From Molanna angustata (lineage: Eukaryota; Arthropoda; Insecta; Trichoptera; Molannidae): a DNA stretch of 64,000 nucleotides. Of this stretch, positions 12,364 through 23,609 are shown piece by piece. The stretch is from NCBI GenBank assembly GCA_963576475.1, contig OY754980.1:30301563-30365562 (forward strand), given 5' to 3'. The notes under the pieces are model-generated. The model did no database searches. It saw only the letters and a program-made list of their open reading frames with translations, and was not told where the DNA came from. The first letter of the stretch is position 1. Every line of letters starts with the position of its first letter. The position numbers and the translations under genes were made by a program.

Positions 12364-13300
12364 TTTATGAACAATAATGGACAGCAAAAATGCTATTGCT
12401 CAGCTGCACACTACCAGGTTTGTCTGGAGTGCTGCTGGTTTTCATCAATGCCTTGGTACAACACAAAACATTGAAATAGCAGGCTACATAACCCATAAAC
12501 ATTCTAATTTAATACAAATGAAGAGAAATTAAAATAATATGTAAATCAAATTCATAGTAATTCAACTGTCAAACCAGATTCAAAATAAACAAAGGTGAGA
12601 GAAGTAAATCATTATCTTAATAAAATAAAAATACAACTTTTAAAATAATAATAAATAAAAATATCAGATATCAGATAGGAAGAAGAAAAAAACAATTTAT
12701 ATTATTGAAGATTTGAGTTTTAAATCTCTGCTACTGCTGGCACTTTTGTTGATTCAATAATCATACCTTGCAGTGTTTCATACTAAACATTTGAATGAGT
12801 GAAATATTTCCGTTTGAATATCTTTCATAGACTTCGTGACTATTATTCTTAGTCGAGAGAGTGTTTCAAAATAACAACTAAGTAGGTACCTAACTTTATT
12901 TTTTGCCATTTTAAAACTTGTATTTTTCAAGGGAACCTTTTCGTGAGTTTATTGTGTACATTTAAGAAGATCTAAAAACTTTTTTATGTGTCCTATATTC
13001 TTATTAATAAAGCTAAGAGTCTGTGTGACCATATGATGTAAGAACTGAAGAGCCATACAGACGACTTAATGTTTTGCTGGACGATCACTCTTCAAACGCG
13101 GCCTAGGTCCAGTTTGAGTCGTCGCTCTTGGTGTGTAACCGTTGTGCTGTAAAGCCTCGTTTTAAATCGCCTACACCAATAATATAAAAAAATAATAGAT
13201 AGGTTACTAGTCTTTGAATTCGGTAAACAAGAAGAAAGGCGCATACCTCACTTAATTCTCACCGCACTTTAGTTACACGCAAGATGTTGTAGTGTTCGGA
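12364..13300. other. Sequence without recognised gene
   Basis: AT-rich; no exon or repeat family recognised apart from simple A/T runs. Confidence 0.35.
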
Positions 13301-13545
13301 CGTATTGTCGTAGTCAAAATGCCATCTTCTGTGATGAAAACATGTAAAAATTACCCTAGAACTGTGAAGCAACGAACGTATTGTCGTAGTCAAAATGCTA
13401 TCTTGTGTGATGAAAACATGTAAAAATTACCCTAGAACTATGAAGCAACGAACGTATTGTCGTAGTCAAAATGCCATCTTGTGTGATGAAAACATGTAAA
13501 AATTACCCTAGAACTGTGAAGCAACGAACGTATTGTCGTAGTCAC
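13301..13545 (+). repeat. 76-bp tandem repeat carrying a THAP-like protein start
   Basis: Units start CGTATTGTCGTAGTC at 13301, 13377 and 13453, with a partial one at 13529. Each contains an ATG frame such as MPSCVMKTCKNYPRTVKQ, which resembles the N-terminus of insect THAP domains (M-P-S-C-x(4)-C-x-N-Y). The first zinc pair spacing fits C-x(4)-C. No remaining THAP residues follow, so these are copied fragments and not genes. Confidence 0.55.
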
Positions 13546-13950
13546 TTTTGAGAGAAGGATCCTCCGAAAGATCTACGGGCCAATAAATGGGAATAACGGT
13601 TGGATTTGTCGATACAACAGGGAGCTATATGAGACCTATGGAGAGCCCAATGTGATCAGTTCTATTAAGATAGGCCGCTTGAGATGGGCTGGTCAGATAT
13701 TCCGAATGGACGACGACAACCCCACAAAACGCCTCGCACTCTCTGTGCCACAAGGTCGAAGGAGACCAGGAAAACCAAGGACTCGATGGATGGTCAGTGT
13801 CGATGCGAATGCATCCGCAGCAGATATCGGAAACTGGAGAACGAAGGCAACGGATAGACGGGAATGGAGGAGGCTCCTGGATTCATACAAGGCCCACCCA
13901 AGGCTGTCGAGCTTATGATGATGATATGATGATGATATGATATAAAGAAT
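13546..13950 (+). mobile_element. LINE reverse transcriptase C-terminal fragment
   Basis: The frame reads NRELYETYGEPNVISSIKIG, then RLRWAGQIFRMDDDNPTKRL, RRRPGKPRTRWM and WRTKATDRREWRRLL, the usual tail of a lepidopteran LINE ORF2, ending at a GATGAT microsatellite tail (13915-13940). An antisense relative lies at 55565-55876. Confidence 0.8.
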
Positions 13951-14639
13951 GCACAAGCAATGCTGTGCGGATCTGTTTGTAGCTAGTATAACATATAAAA
14001 ACATTACCTACTAGTTGTGTCCGTCTTCGTGATAGAGTAGTTATGTTGTATATATATCCAGGCACAGTTCTCGAGTTAAGGATTACCTAATGGAAATTTA
14101 AGTCCTCTATAAAATATTCAAGGTAACATCGAAGTACGCAAGGATTACAACATTTATTTTACAACCTGTTTTCAACATCCTTGAACGCTGTTAATAAAGA
14201 TTATACACATATTATACTACGCGTACTTCTTCCCTGGAGACGGTTAAAGGCTGTCCAAAGAATATACGTGGCTGAACTACGAAATTATTTTGGGTCTCTC
14301 TTTCTCTCGTCTACAAGAGAAATACAAAATGTGGTCTCAGAGCTGTTCTGCTTTGTTTGATATGTCAAAAATTACAAGTTGAATTGAAAGAGAAAAACAT
14401 AATATAACAAGATATATTATTATCTTCAACACTTTGTGATATTAATTTATTATATTACAATAATAATGAATTATCAAGTCTTGGCTCATGTTTGTTCCGA
14501 TGCTTAGTATAAATTTTCCTCGTGTACTTTTGTGTTATCGTTTTTATATATTTATAATATATTTATATTAATTTTACTTCTTCTTCTTCTTCTTATACAT
14601 ATTAGATCGTAAATCTGTTTTTTTTTGAGAAAGCTATAT

Positions 14640-14765
14640 CTGTGAAGCTGAGGTCTAACTATCCCTCCACCTCTTCAGCGGTCTTCCGGGGAGGCGATGC
14701 CCTGGTGGGATTTCGTTTGCCGCTATGGATGAGATTCAAGATGCGTCCATCTTGTACCTGCACAT
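14640..14765 (-). mobile_element. Short LINE C-terminal fragment
   Basis: Minus-strand text gives GHRLPGRPLKRWRDS, the G-R-P-x-K-R-W motif of LINE ORF2 C-termini. An adjacent TTC microsatellite (14578-14594) is probably the retroposon tail. Fragmentary. Confidence 0.5.
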
Positions 14766-15736
14766 ATTTTTATGTGTATAAACGTCCTTCACTGTGTGTT
14801 AAAATTAAATGAATAAGAATTTTTGTAACGCTAATCTTATGCATTATATAAAATTTTATACAAATTGAAAGTCACATGTGTATGATTAATGATAGATAAA
14901 AACGATCTCACAAATTTTAAATTAAAATAAATAAATAATTTATTAAAGTTACCAAGCTACCAACTGGTTCAAGTTTTCAAAACGAAAGATTTATCTTTTA
15001 GAATTTTCAGTTGTTCGTTCGAACTATGAAATCTTCGGTTGTCAATTTATTTAACTGGTATATTATGTTCAGAATTCTTCTGAAAATTAGATTACAGTAA
15101 TCTTTTATTATTGTTATTTCTTTAACCGACTTAATGTGTATTTTTTTTTCATGTATGTTTCAGCGATAAGTTTTTAATGCTGATTTTTCATTAAATAAAA
15201 ATGATCGACGAAGTTTTTATTTTGTATAATTCCATTATAAATTATGTCTATAATTAAAGTAAACCACTTTTTGATTCCACGTGAATTGTATTATGTGCAA
15301 TAGGCCTATTTTGCCTTGTTAGGGCATTTACTAGCTCATGACTATTTTGTCAATTTTTACTTATATTTATAGAATAATTATGTAGGAGGAGCTTACAGGT
15401 TCTTGTGATTCGTCATTTAAAACTATTGATATTATACAATACAAAAATGAAAAATTATTTACTTTACTCTGGTTAGTTGAAACTATTTATTATTTGACCA
15501 ATACTATTTTGATAATTTGTAAAATTGAATATAATGAATTAATTTATGGTAATGGCTGGTATTTTCGGTGTAACGGTACATGGTATTATGCCCCAATGGG
15601 CAGTGAAATGCATTAAGTGTTTACAATATTAGGGATTATTTCATAAACTAGGTATTGTTGATATTTAGGTATTCTTGGTAGAGTAGTATGATGGGTGTAT
15701 CTGAAACAATTAAAAAAGGTTTGCGGCAGAATCAAA
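14766..15736. other. AT-rich intronic sequence
   Basis: Nothing recognised beyond simple AT sequence. Confidence 0.35.
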
Positions 15737-15982
15737 TCAAAGAATATATGGTATATTTTTGTTTATGGAATAATATCTATGAGCGGTGATCTGTGTATGT
15801 TCATTTATGACAATGACGTTAGGATTTTTTAAGTGCTTGGAAATTTCTAACTGCTCTAATATATTTAGCCTTAAACCTTTCTTAGCAAAGTGTAGAGGAA
15901 TAGTAGAATTTGTTGGACTGATTGTATGATTACTTTCTATGAGGTGCTTGGCGAACTGAGAATCTGTTTTGTTTTTTGCCAC
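15737..15982 (-). mobile_element. Penelope-like element fragment (endonuclease-side C-terminus)
   Basis: Open frame of 81 residues: KTDSQFAKHLIESNHTISPT, then LHFAKKGLRLNILEQLEISK and HLKNP. The pattern S-x-F-A-x-H-(L/V)-x-x-x-x-H followed by G-x-(K/R)-L-N-x-L-E-x-x-E-I-x-K is typical of the region after the GIY-YIG motif in Penelope-like elements. The GIY-YIG core and reverse transcriptase are absent. Confidence 0.65.
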
Positions 15983-16312
15983 GATTTTTATGTTCTAAAA
16001 TGAGGAATCTTCCGATTAGTGTCATTTCAATATGGTCAAGATCTCATAAAGGGATCCGCGAGAAAATCATCAAACCCTTCAATTTTCACATCAGACTACT
16101 TCTTTTAGGAAAGGGTGCTATTTTTAACATGTATCATTGTCATAGGCGAATTATATAAAGATAATATTACTACAAAAATACATACATCACGACACATTTT
16201 TTTCTATATTGACACACATTAATTTTGAAGTCGGTTTTTTCATTTAAAAAAATATTGTAAAAATAAATTGACTTTATCCATAAATTATTACCATAAATAT
16301 TTTACTTTTCAG

Positions 16313-16465
16313 GTGGAGTTTTCAGCAGACACTTTACGCCTGAATTTGATTGACCTCGCAAGAACTGGGAGTAAGCTGATCAGTGTCACTGGAGCAGTGG
16401 AGTATGCCTGTTCTTCGGGAGATACTGCAGATCCTGTCTCATTTACCACTAGGGATTCACATCTG
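16313..16465 (+). CDS. Nrx-1: Neurexin-1 exon: C-terminal end of LNS2
   Basis: Coding exon of 51 codons, phase 0 at both ends, with acceptor TTTTACTTTTCAG and donor GTAAGA. It reads VEFSADTLRLNLIDLARTGS and onward to DPVSFTTRDSHL. This matches the last strand of LNS2 and the linker to LNS3 of alpha-neurexins (vertebrate counterpart VVYKNNDVRLELSRLAKQG, then ATLDPITFETPESF). Neurexins are presynaptic adhesion receptors; LNS domains bind partners such as neuroligins and neurexophilins outside the cell. The frame continues exactly into the exon at 45331 across a 28.9-kb intron that contains an antisense THAP gene. Earlier exons (signal peptide, LNS1, EGF1, most of LNS2) are not seen in bases 1-16312 and presumably lie upstream. 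Confidence 0.93.
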
Positions 16466-17038
16466 GTAAGATAGTCTGTTTTGTTGAATAGAACAATGCA
16501 AAGAACTTGATTTATTTTTGCGAGTCAACATTAATTATTTAATCGTGTGAGGGTATGTAGCTTCCTACGCTGCCTGATGGGCAACCACGTTTAATGTGTT
16601 CGGTATTCCGATATGTGGTCATTTTTTTTTTCAATTAAAAATATACCAAATGCATTGTATCGTACTTTTCTTCTCTTTGATCTGACTCTTCACGGTAAGA
16701 AACATATATTTTTACATCCGCAAATTAAAATGGTCTGTACCTACTTTCCTGTTGATCTTATTGTAATATTGACAATAATATGACTCTCTGTTTGTTTGGT
16801 TTAAAATAAAATAACATCTCGCTATACGTGAGGCAAAGTTGATGTTTAGAATTTAACTACGGCACAGATTGCATCTTGCCTAAGAAACAGGATAACGATG
16901 TCAATTTTTCTCCAAGGATTTCCCCCCCAAAGGATTACGCCTGAGATGGAATGGCTGCAATGCGGCAGTGAAGACACGTGGCGCGTAGGTAAAACAACTG
17001 AATAAAAAGATAAAACTGAATATGAATAATTTAAATAA
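16466..17038. other. Intron start after neurexin LNS2 exon
   Basis: No repeat family recognised until the Helitron-like element at 17039. Confidence 0.4.
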
Positions 17039-17806
17039 CTAGTTACATGTAACACATGAGATCCAACTGTCGATAGCGATAGTATGTATAGTTGAAGAAT
17101 ATGTACCAAACTATAAACCCATAAATACAAATTATTGAATATTTTCAGATATTTTGTTTTCTATACAACATATGTAGGTATGTATGTCAAGATAGGATAG
17201 TATGGAGGAAGATCCTTTTTTCCTACCCAGAATATGAAAATAGCATGATGGTATGTATGTATGTTTGGAGATGAAGTATCAAACTATTAAGTCTTCTTAC
17301 ATATTGTGTATAGGCGACTGCCATACAAAATGTATGAAGCGATGTCGTCACTAAATTCAATTTTTAAAAAAAAAGGTTAAAAAAAATTAAGATCTTCTAC
17401 AATTTAAATATTTTTTATAGAAAATTAAATTATCTAGTTGGGGTGTTTTGGCTTTTTTCGATAATTGTATAAGTTTTGGAAATATAGGCAGTTAAACTCA
17501 TAAATTTATCATAAATTTATCATAAAAAAAATATTTTTCTAAATAAAAAATGTTTGAGAAACCCTGGAATTTTTTCGAAAAATCAATTTGAGATTTTTTA
17601 TTTTTCTATGTTTGTACCAATTTTCAGCGTACTAGCTTTTATGGTTTCTGAGATATATGGAAAAATAAAATAAAAATTAAAAAGTTGATAACCCCTGACT
17701 GAAACAAAAATTCAAAATTCTGAGTATAAAAGTTTTGTAGGCCTGTAACTTTTTATATATTCTGAAATTTTGGGCTCTGTAAATTGAGCGGATCAAAAGT
17801 TATAAG

Positions 17807-17858
<52 letters not shown>

Positions 17859-17870
17859 TACACACACACA

Positions 17871-17939
<69 letters not shown>

Positions 17940-18143
17940 ACGAAATTTTCTACTCCGAATTCTGAGTAAATCCGTGTATGGAACATATATGCTGCGAAGC
18001 CTCTAAGTTGGTGTTTTTTGGCTTCAAAGTTGGAAAAGCCGTGAAAAAAGTAGACCTCTGCATACAATTCTCGCGTTTCCTGGCTTGAAACATTGTCGAT
18101 ATGTTAAGAGAACAAAGTTCTCCTGAACAAATCGACAGTTGGA
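17039..18143 (-). mobile_element. Helitron-like non-autonomous element (family A), complete
   Basis: On the minus strand it starts TCCAACTGTCGATTTGTTCA next to an A and ends with CTAG followed by T. It is collinear with 11284-12363 but with a longer CA/TG tract (about 17811-17940). Open frames over the microsatellite are artefacts. Confidence 0.72.
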
Positions 18144-18995
18144 TTACCTACCCAATTATTATTTTCTAAGTGACCACCTATTTTTTATCTTTGTGTATTG
18201 TTTTCGTTATCAATGTTTTTTTACTGTTATAGGTTTACAAATATTTATCTTATATTAATTATATACTTATATTTTTTGGCTACAAAAATAGAGGTATGAC
18301 ACTTATATGTATTATGTACAAAAAGATAAATATATAAACGCAGTACATAATAATCTACTGATGAGTTTTAAAGACAAGTGAAAAGACATATTGTGAGGTG
18401 TGGGTAAATATCTCGAGAGTAACAAAATACGTTTTGCAATAATAATTATTAGACACATGTTTTGTGAAGTGCGGAATCATTGTTTGATGCCACTGAGTTT
18501 CCGAGAATTTAATATTAATGACGACCCTCCCATTAGAAGCGGAGAAGTCAGACTTGAAGTAATGATCCACAATTATAATTATTTTGAAGAGCTTCCAGTT
18601 GTGAAAGTTGGAGCTGACTAGGACGAAAATTAGGTAAATTATTTGTGTTTAACTCTGAATGGAAGAAGTGGGAAAGTGGAAAGTCCAGACGATCTCGTAC
18701 AATTACTCCTTTCAAAGTAATCACACAGATGACAATATTATGAAACTTCTGGAAGTTAGTTATATTATTATTAGTTCTAGTGTTAATATGTATGTAGTGA
18801 GCAGCTAATATTCTACATAGGCTGTAAATATAACTTTTGTTTGTGTCTACCATATTCTCGGATTGATATTAGTAAACTCGGTGAAATGCGGTTCTAATAG
18901 GTACCTCGACAATAATTCGACTTGGGTAGACTCTATTGTTCAAAGATCACATATTATTTACTAACTTAGCCACTTTTGAATATGACATTACTATA
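18144..18995. other. Unassigned intronic sequence, possibly including an LTR remnant
   Basis: A 73-codon open frame at 18400-18621 is not recognised. The part directly before the primer binding site at 19001 could be the 3' portion of an LTR, but no matching second LTR was found. Confidence 0.3.
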
Positions 18996-19000
18996 GAGAG

Positions 19001-19018
19001 TGGCGCCCAACGTGGGGC
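19001..19018 (+). other. Retroelement primer-binding-site match (tRNA-Lys type)
   Basis: TGGCGCCCAACGTGGGGC equals the complement of the 3' end of animal tRNA-Lys1,2 as used by many LTR retroelements. No gag/pol or second LTR is visible nearby, so at most a relic. Confidence 0.5.
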
Positions 19019-19102
19019 AAAATTATTTTCTCTTTCTTCATAGTCTCTTGATGGCGGTAACAATAAAATACACGACGAATGGTCTCAGAATTAACATGGT
19101 TA

Positions 19103-19146
19103 CTCCATCAGCAGGCTAAGTCTGTAAGTAGATCTCGACCGATAAA
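19103..19146 (+). repeat. Left inverted end of a disrupted element
   Basis: Matches the reverse complement of 27208-27253 (CAGGCTAAGTCTGTAAG against CAGACCAAGTCAGTAAA, then a shared GATAA). It may be one TIR of a ~0.9-kb element split by the tandem Helitron-like insertion. Confidence 0.4.
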
Positions 19147-19157
19147 TGTCGAGATTA

Positions 19158-19193
19158 ACTGTCAAAATATCGACTAATCGATATTTTGACAGT
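19158..19193. repeat. Perfect 16-bp hairpin
   Basis: ACTGTCAAAATATCGA and its exact reverse complement are separated by a 4-base loop. It lies just inside the inverted end at 19103. Confidence 0.75.
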
Positions 19194-19432
19194 TTTGGTA
19201 TCAGATAACGCGTCGAATCGTTCTCGCCCACTTATTTGACGGCGAGATTGGGTCGACATCGAGTCGAGAGACAAGACCTAACGCCGCCATGTTGAATTGA
19301 ATGTCATTTTTTACGCAAACAATGTCGAATTTCATATTTATTTTGAGAATAATTATATAAACGGGTTAAACAACGCCGTTTAAGAGATTCTTCAAACCCC
19401 TTAAATATTCCGCGTAATTCTTTTATTGTTAA

Positions 19433-22400
19433 CTAGCTTTTATGTCCCGCCGTTGGCCAAGAATGTAAATTAGTGAAGGAATAAGCAATCGTTTATATAA
19501 TATTGTCACAAAAAATATTTGCTAATTCGTAGTATGAAAAGTAGTTTGAAATTTAATTGAATTTAAGCGATGTAAAATGTTCAAGTGATGGCCACAACCC
19601 ATTTGTTTTTATATATAAGTAGGTACATACAATTTCTGCACGCATGGACTATGGTCAATGGTTTTAAATATGACTGATTATAAAGAGACAACGTTGTAAA
19701 GAGTTTGGATTTGGCCACAACCCCTATTTTTATATATTGTCATCGAACGCAAATGTGTTTTAAATATTTAGTAATTTTGGATGATGGGAAATGGCTTAAA
19801 AATAAAATAAACAAAAGTACTGAAAAGATTCTAGTGTTGGTCACATCCCATTCGTTTTTATATTTTTCGTCAAGTGTGCATACCTATAGATTATTATATT
19901 TTTGCACAATAAAACTGATCTACATTACAGAAGAAGACTTAAATAGTTTTTAATTTGAATATAAACGTTGTGAAGAGTCCAGTAATGGCCACAACCCCGA
20001 TTTTTTATTATATTGTCATCAAAATCAAATATGTAGTTATTGAAAATTAAGCAATATATGATGATATAATAAATGGTGTAAATTTCGATTGAAAAAAAGT
20101 ATTGAGAAGATTCTAGTGATGGTCACATCCCATTCGTTTTATGTATTTTCGTCAAGTGTGCATGTTGTTTATAATATTTCTATACAATAGACTATAAGAC
20201 TTAAAACTAACCCAAAAGACTAAATGAAAAAAAAGAATAAGTATATGTAAGACTATAACAAATAGTTTGTAATAAAAACTGACCCAATGGTCTACATAAA
20301 AGATGCAATAGAAGAATTACACAATAGTAAATGTATTATATAAAAAACTGACCAAATGGTCTTCATAAAAGAAGAAGAAGATGAATTGAAATATTGGAAA
20401 TATTTTATATAAAATTCACCCAACGTCTACATTAAATAAGAAAACGAAGAATTAGACTAAAAGAAATAGTTTGTATAAAAACTAACCAAAAGATCTACAA
20501 AAAATAAGAAAAAGAAGAATTAGACTATAGAAAGTAGTTAATATAAAAACTGACCCAAAGGTCTACATATTAGAAGAATAATTATACGTCAGGAAATAGA
20601 TTGTATAAAAACTAACGCAGGAAATAGATTGTATAAAAACTAACGCAAAGGTAAAACATAAAAGAAGACGAAGAAGAATTAGACTAAAGGAAAAGTTTGC
20701 ATGAAAACTCTCCCTTGGTCTACATAAAAGAGGAAAAATAAGACTATAGGAAGTTAGTTTATACAAAATTCAACAAAGGTCTACATAAAATTAGAAAAAG
20801 AAGAAATACGTTAAAAGAAATAGTTGGTATCAAAACTGGCCCAGAGGTCTACATAAAATAAGACGAAGAAGAATTAGACTAAAGGAAAAGTTTGCATGAA
20901 AACTCTCCCTTGGTCTACATAAAAGAGGAAAAATAAGACTATAGGAAGTTAGTTTATACAAAATTCAACAAAGGTCTACATAAAATTAGAAAAAGAAGAA
21001 ATACGTTATAAGAAATAGTTGGTATCAAAACTGGCCCAGAGGTCTACATAAAATAAGAAGAAAAAGAATTAGATAATAGGAATAAGTTTGTATAAAAACT
21101 CACCCAAAGGGCTACATAAAAGAAGAGGAAGAAGATGAATTAGACTATAGGAAATAGTTTGTATAAAAACTCACCCAAGGTCTACATAAATTAAGAAAAA
21201 GAAAAATTAGACTATAGGAAATAGTTTATTTATGAACTGTCCCAAATGACTTCACAAAAGAAGAGGAAGAAGAATTAAACTCCAAGAAATAGTTTGTATA
21301 AAAAATCACCCAAAGGTCTACTTAAATAAAAGAAGAATTTCACTATAGGAAATAGTTTGTAGATTGAATGACATGTGTATTGTAGTTAACCTAAGATAGT
21401 TTAATAATTTTCCTATACGAACTTAGTATATTGTTGGTTTTTAAGTAGTATTAGGTATGTAGGTACCTACCTACAATGATGTTCTAAATTAATTCGAATT
21501 CGATTTATAACAAATTTTATTTGAATATCAGAATGTGTCCGTTACCATAGTAACCATAGAACATGTAAAAAATATCAAATGGTTTGTAGACATTTTTGAA
21601 TAATATGTAGGTACCTACATTGGTTTGTTCGATGCCATAAAAATAAAAATTGTGTCCGGAATATCAAATGTTATATACAAATTATGCAATTTTATTATGC
21701 CTATATCTTTACTAATAATTAACAGACTTTTACAATATACGTCTTAAAACTTGCTGTAATGTCTTGTGTTTCATTTTATTATTTCATAATTTTATTTATT
21801 TCAAAGGTTTATTATTTTCAAGAACATATTCATTCGGTAGGAAAATGAAATATTGTATGAAAAGATAATAAAATGGCGGCATTTATGTACAAAACGCTTA
21901 CTTTAAAAATAAGTTAAACATTATAATTATACAAAATATTCACCATGTTTTTCACTTAAACGCTAAGTTATACTTGAAAGTAAAATTTTTTCGTGTAAAT
22001 ACGTACTTCTAACTTTTAAACTAACAGATATTTGCGTGCAAAATGTACACTTCTTGACAGATACGAATTGGAAAATTTTGTATGAAAAAAATAATTATTG
22101 AAATATTTTTAAAATTCAGCATTTTAATCGCATTATTTTTAGCCTGACACTGCATCAGGTATACAGGTACACGTTCCCTTAAGTACCTCCCGTCCCTTCA
22201 GGCCCTTCAGTACCTCCCGTCCCTTCAATTCCTCATTACGTCCCTTCCCTTCATTACATCCCGTCTCTTCAGTCGGTTAAGAAAAGTTTAATTCCAGAAA
22301 CCATCCTGGAAGAACCGCGAAGAGATGAAAAGACCTTCTTTTCCCAGGATACTCCACCTTCATAGGTAAAATGACTAAATACACGAAGAAGAAGAAGAAA

Positions 22401-23543
22401 ATAGTTCAAATCCAGATACCTGCGAAGATATGGAAGGAAAATTGGACCTTCTTCTCCCAGGATAGTCCACCTTCATAGGTAAAATGACCAAATGCACGAT
22501 GAAGAAAAAGAAGACGAAAAAAGTTTATATCCAGAAACCGTCTTGGAAGACCTGCGAAGAGATGGAAGGACAGTTGGACCTTCTTCTCCCAGGATACTCC
22601 CCCTTCATAGATTAAATGACCAAATACACGAAGAAAAAGAAGAATAAGAAAAAAGTTTAAATCCAGAAACCATCCCGGGCACACGCTCGACAATTCACCA
22701 AAGTTTCATTGTAACCGGACAAACGGTTTAGGAGCACATCGCATACAATTTTCCGATAGGAAATCAGTATATTGTTGAATTGTAAGTAAATAGTAATAGG
22801 TAGGTACCTACCTACAACAATATTCTAAAGAAATTCTATTCATAACAAATTTAATTTGAATATCAGAATCTTTCCGTTACCATAGTAACCATTCCAATAC
22901 GTTAAAAATATCAAATACCTACATTGGTTTGTTCGATGCCATAAAAATGAAAATTGTCAGAAAAATCAAATATTATTTACAAATTATGCAATTTTATTAT
23001 GCCTATATCTTTACTAATAATAAACACATTTTTACAATATATGTCTTAAAACTTGCTGTAATGTCTTGTGTTTCATTTTATTATTTCATAATTACATTTA
23101 TTTCAAAGGTTTATTATTTTCAAGAACATATTCATTCGGTGGGAAAATGAAATATTGTATGAAAAGATATTAAAATGGCGGCGTTTATGTACAAAACGCT
23201 TACTTTAAAAATAAGTTAAACATTATAATTATACAAAATATTCACCATGTTTTTCACTTAAACGCTAAGTTATACTTGAAAATATATTTTCTTCGTGTAA
23301 ATACGTACTTCTAACTTTTAAACTAACAGATATTTGCGTGCAAAATGTACACTTTTTTGACAGATACGACTTGGAAAATTTTGTATGAAAAAAATAATTA
23401 TTGAAATATTTTTAAAATTCAGCATTTTTATCGCATTATTTTTAGCGTGACACTGCATCAGGTATACAGGTACACGTTCGCACATAAATTAGATTTTTAG
23501 ATGCTCTTGGTTTTTCAGAAGGCGTGAGACAAACACACACACA

Positions 23544-23580
<37 letters not shown>

Positions 23581-23609
23581 TAACATTTTGATTGCTTTAT
23601 TACTTTAGA
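19433..23609 (-). mobile_element. Helitron-like unit I of a head-to-tail pair
   Basis: On the minus strand the 3' end is ...GGGACATAAAAGCTAG followed by T (19432). Its 5' end, TCTAAAGTAATAAAGCAATC, is at 23609 and abuts the 3' CTAG of unit II. Internal parts on the plus strand: head (19433-20270), ~60-bp AAAACTGACCCAAAGGTCTA repeats (20270-21380), an extra copy of segment D (21400-22180), CCTCCCGTCCCTTCAG minisatellite and ~115-bp GGACCTTCTTCTCCCAGGAT repeats (22180-22690), segment D (22740-23490) and a CA tract (23527-23576). No Rep/helicase frame. Confidence 0.65.

Noticed and set aside
17753..18067. Cys/Val-rich protein
   Set aside because: Translation of a CA/TG microsatellite inside a Helitron-like element.
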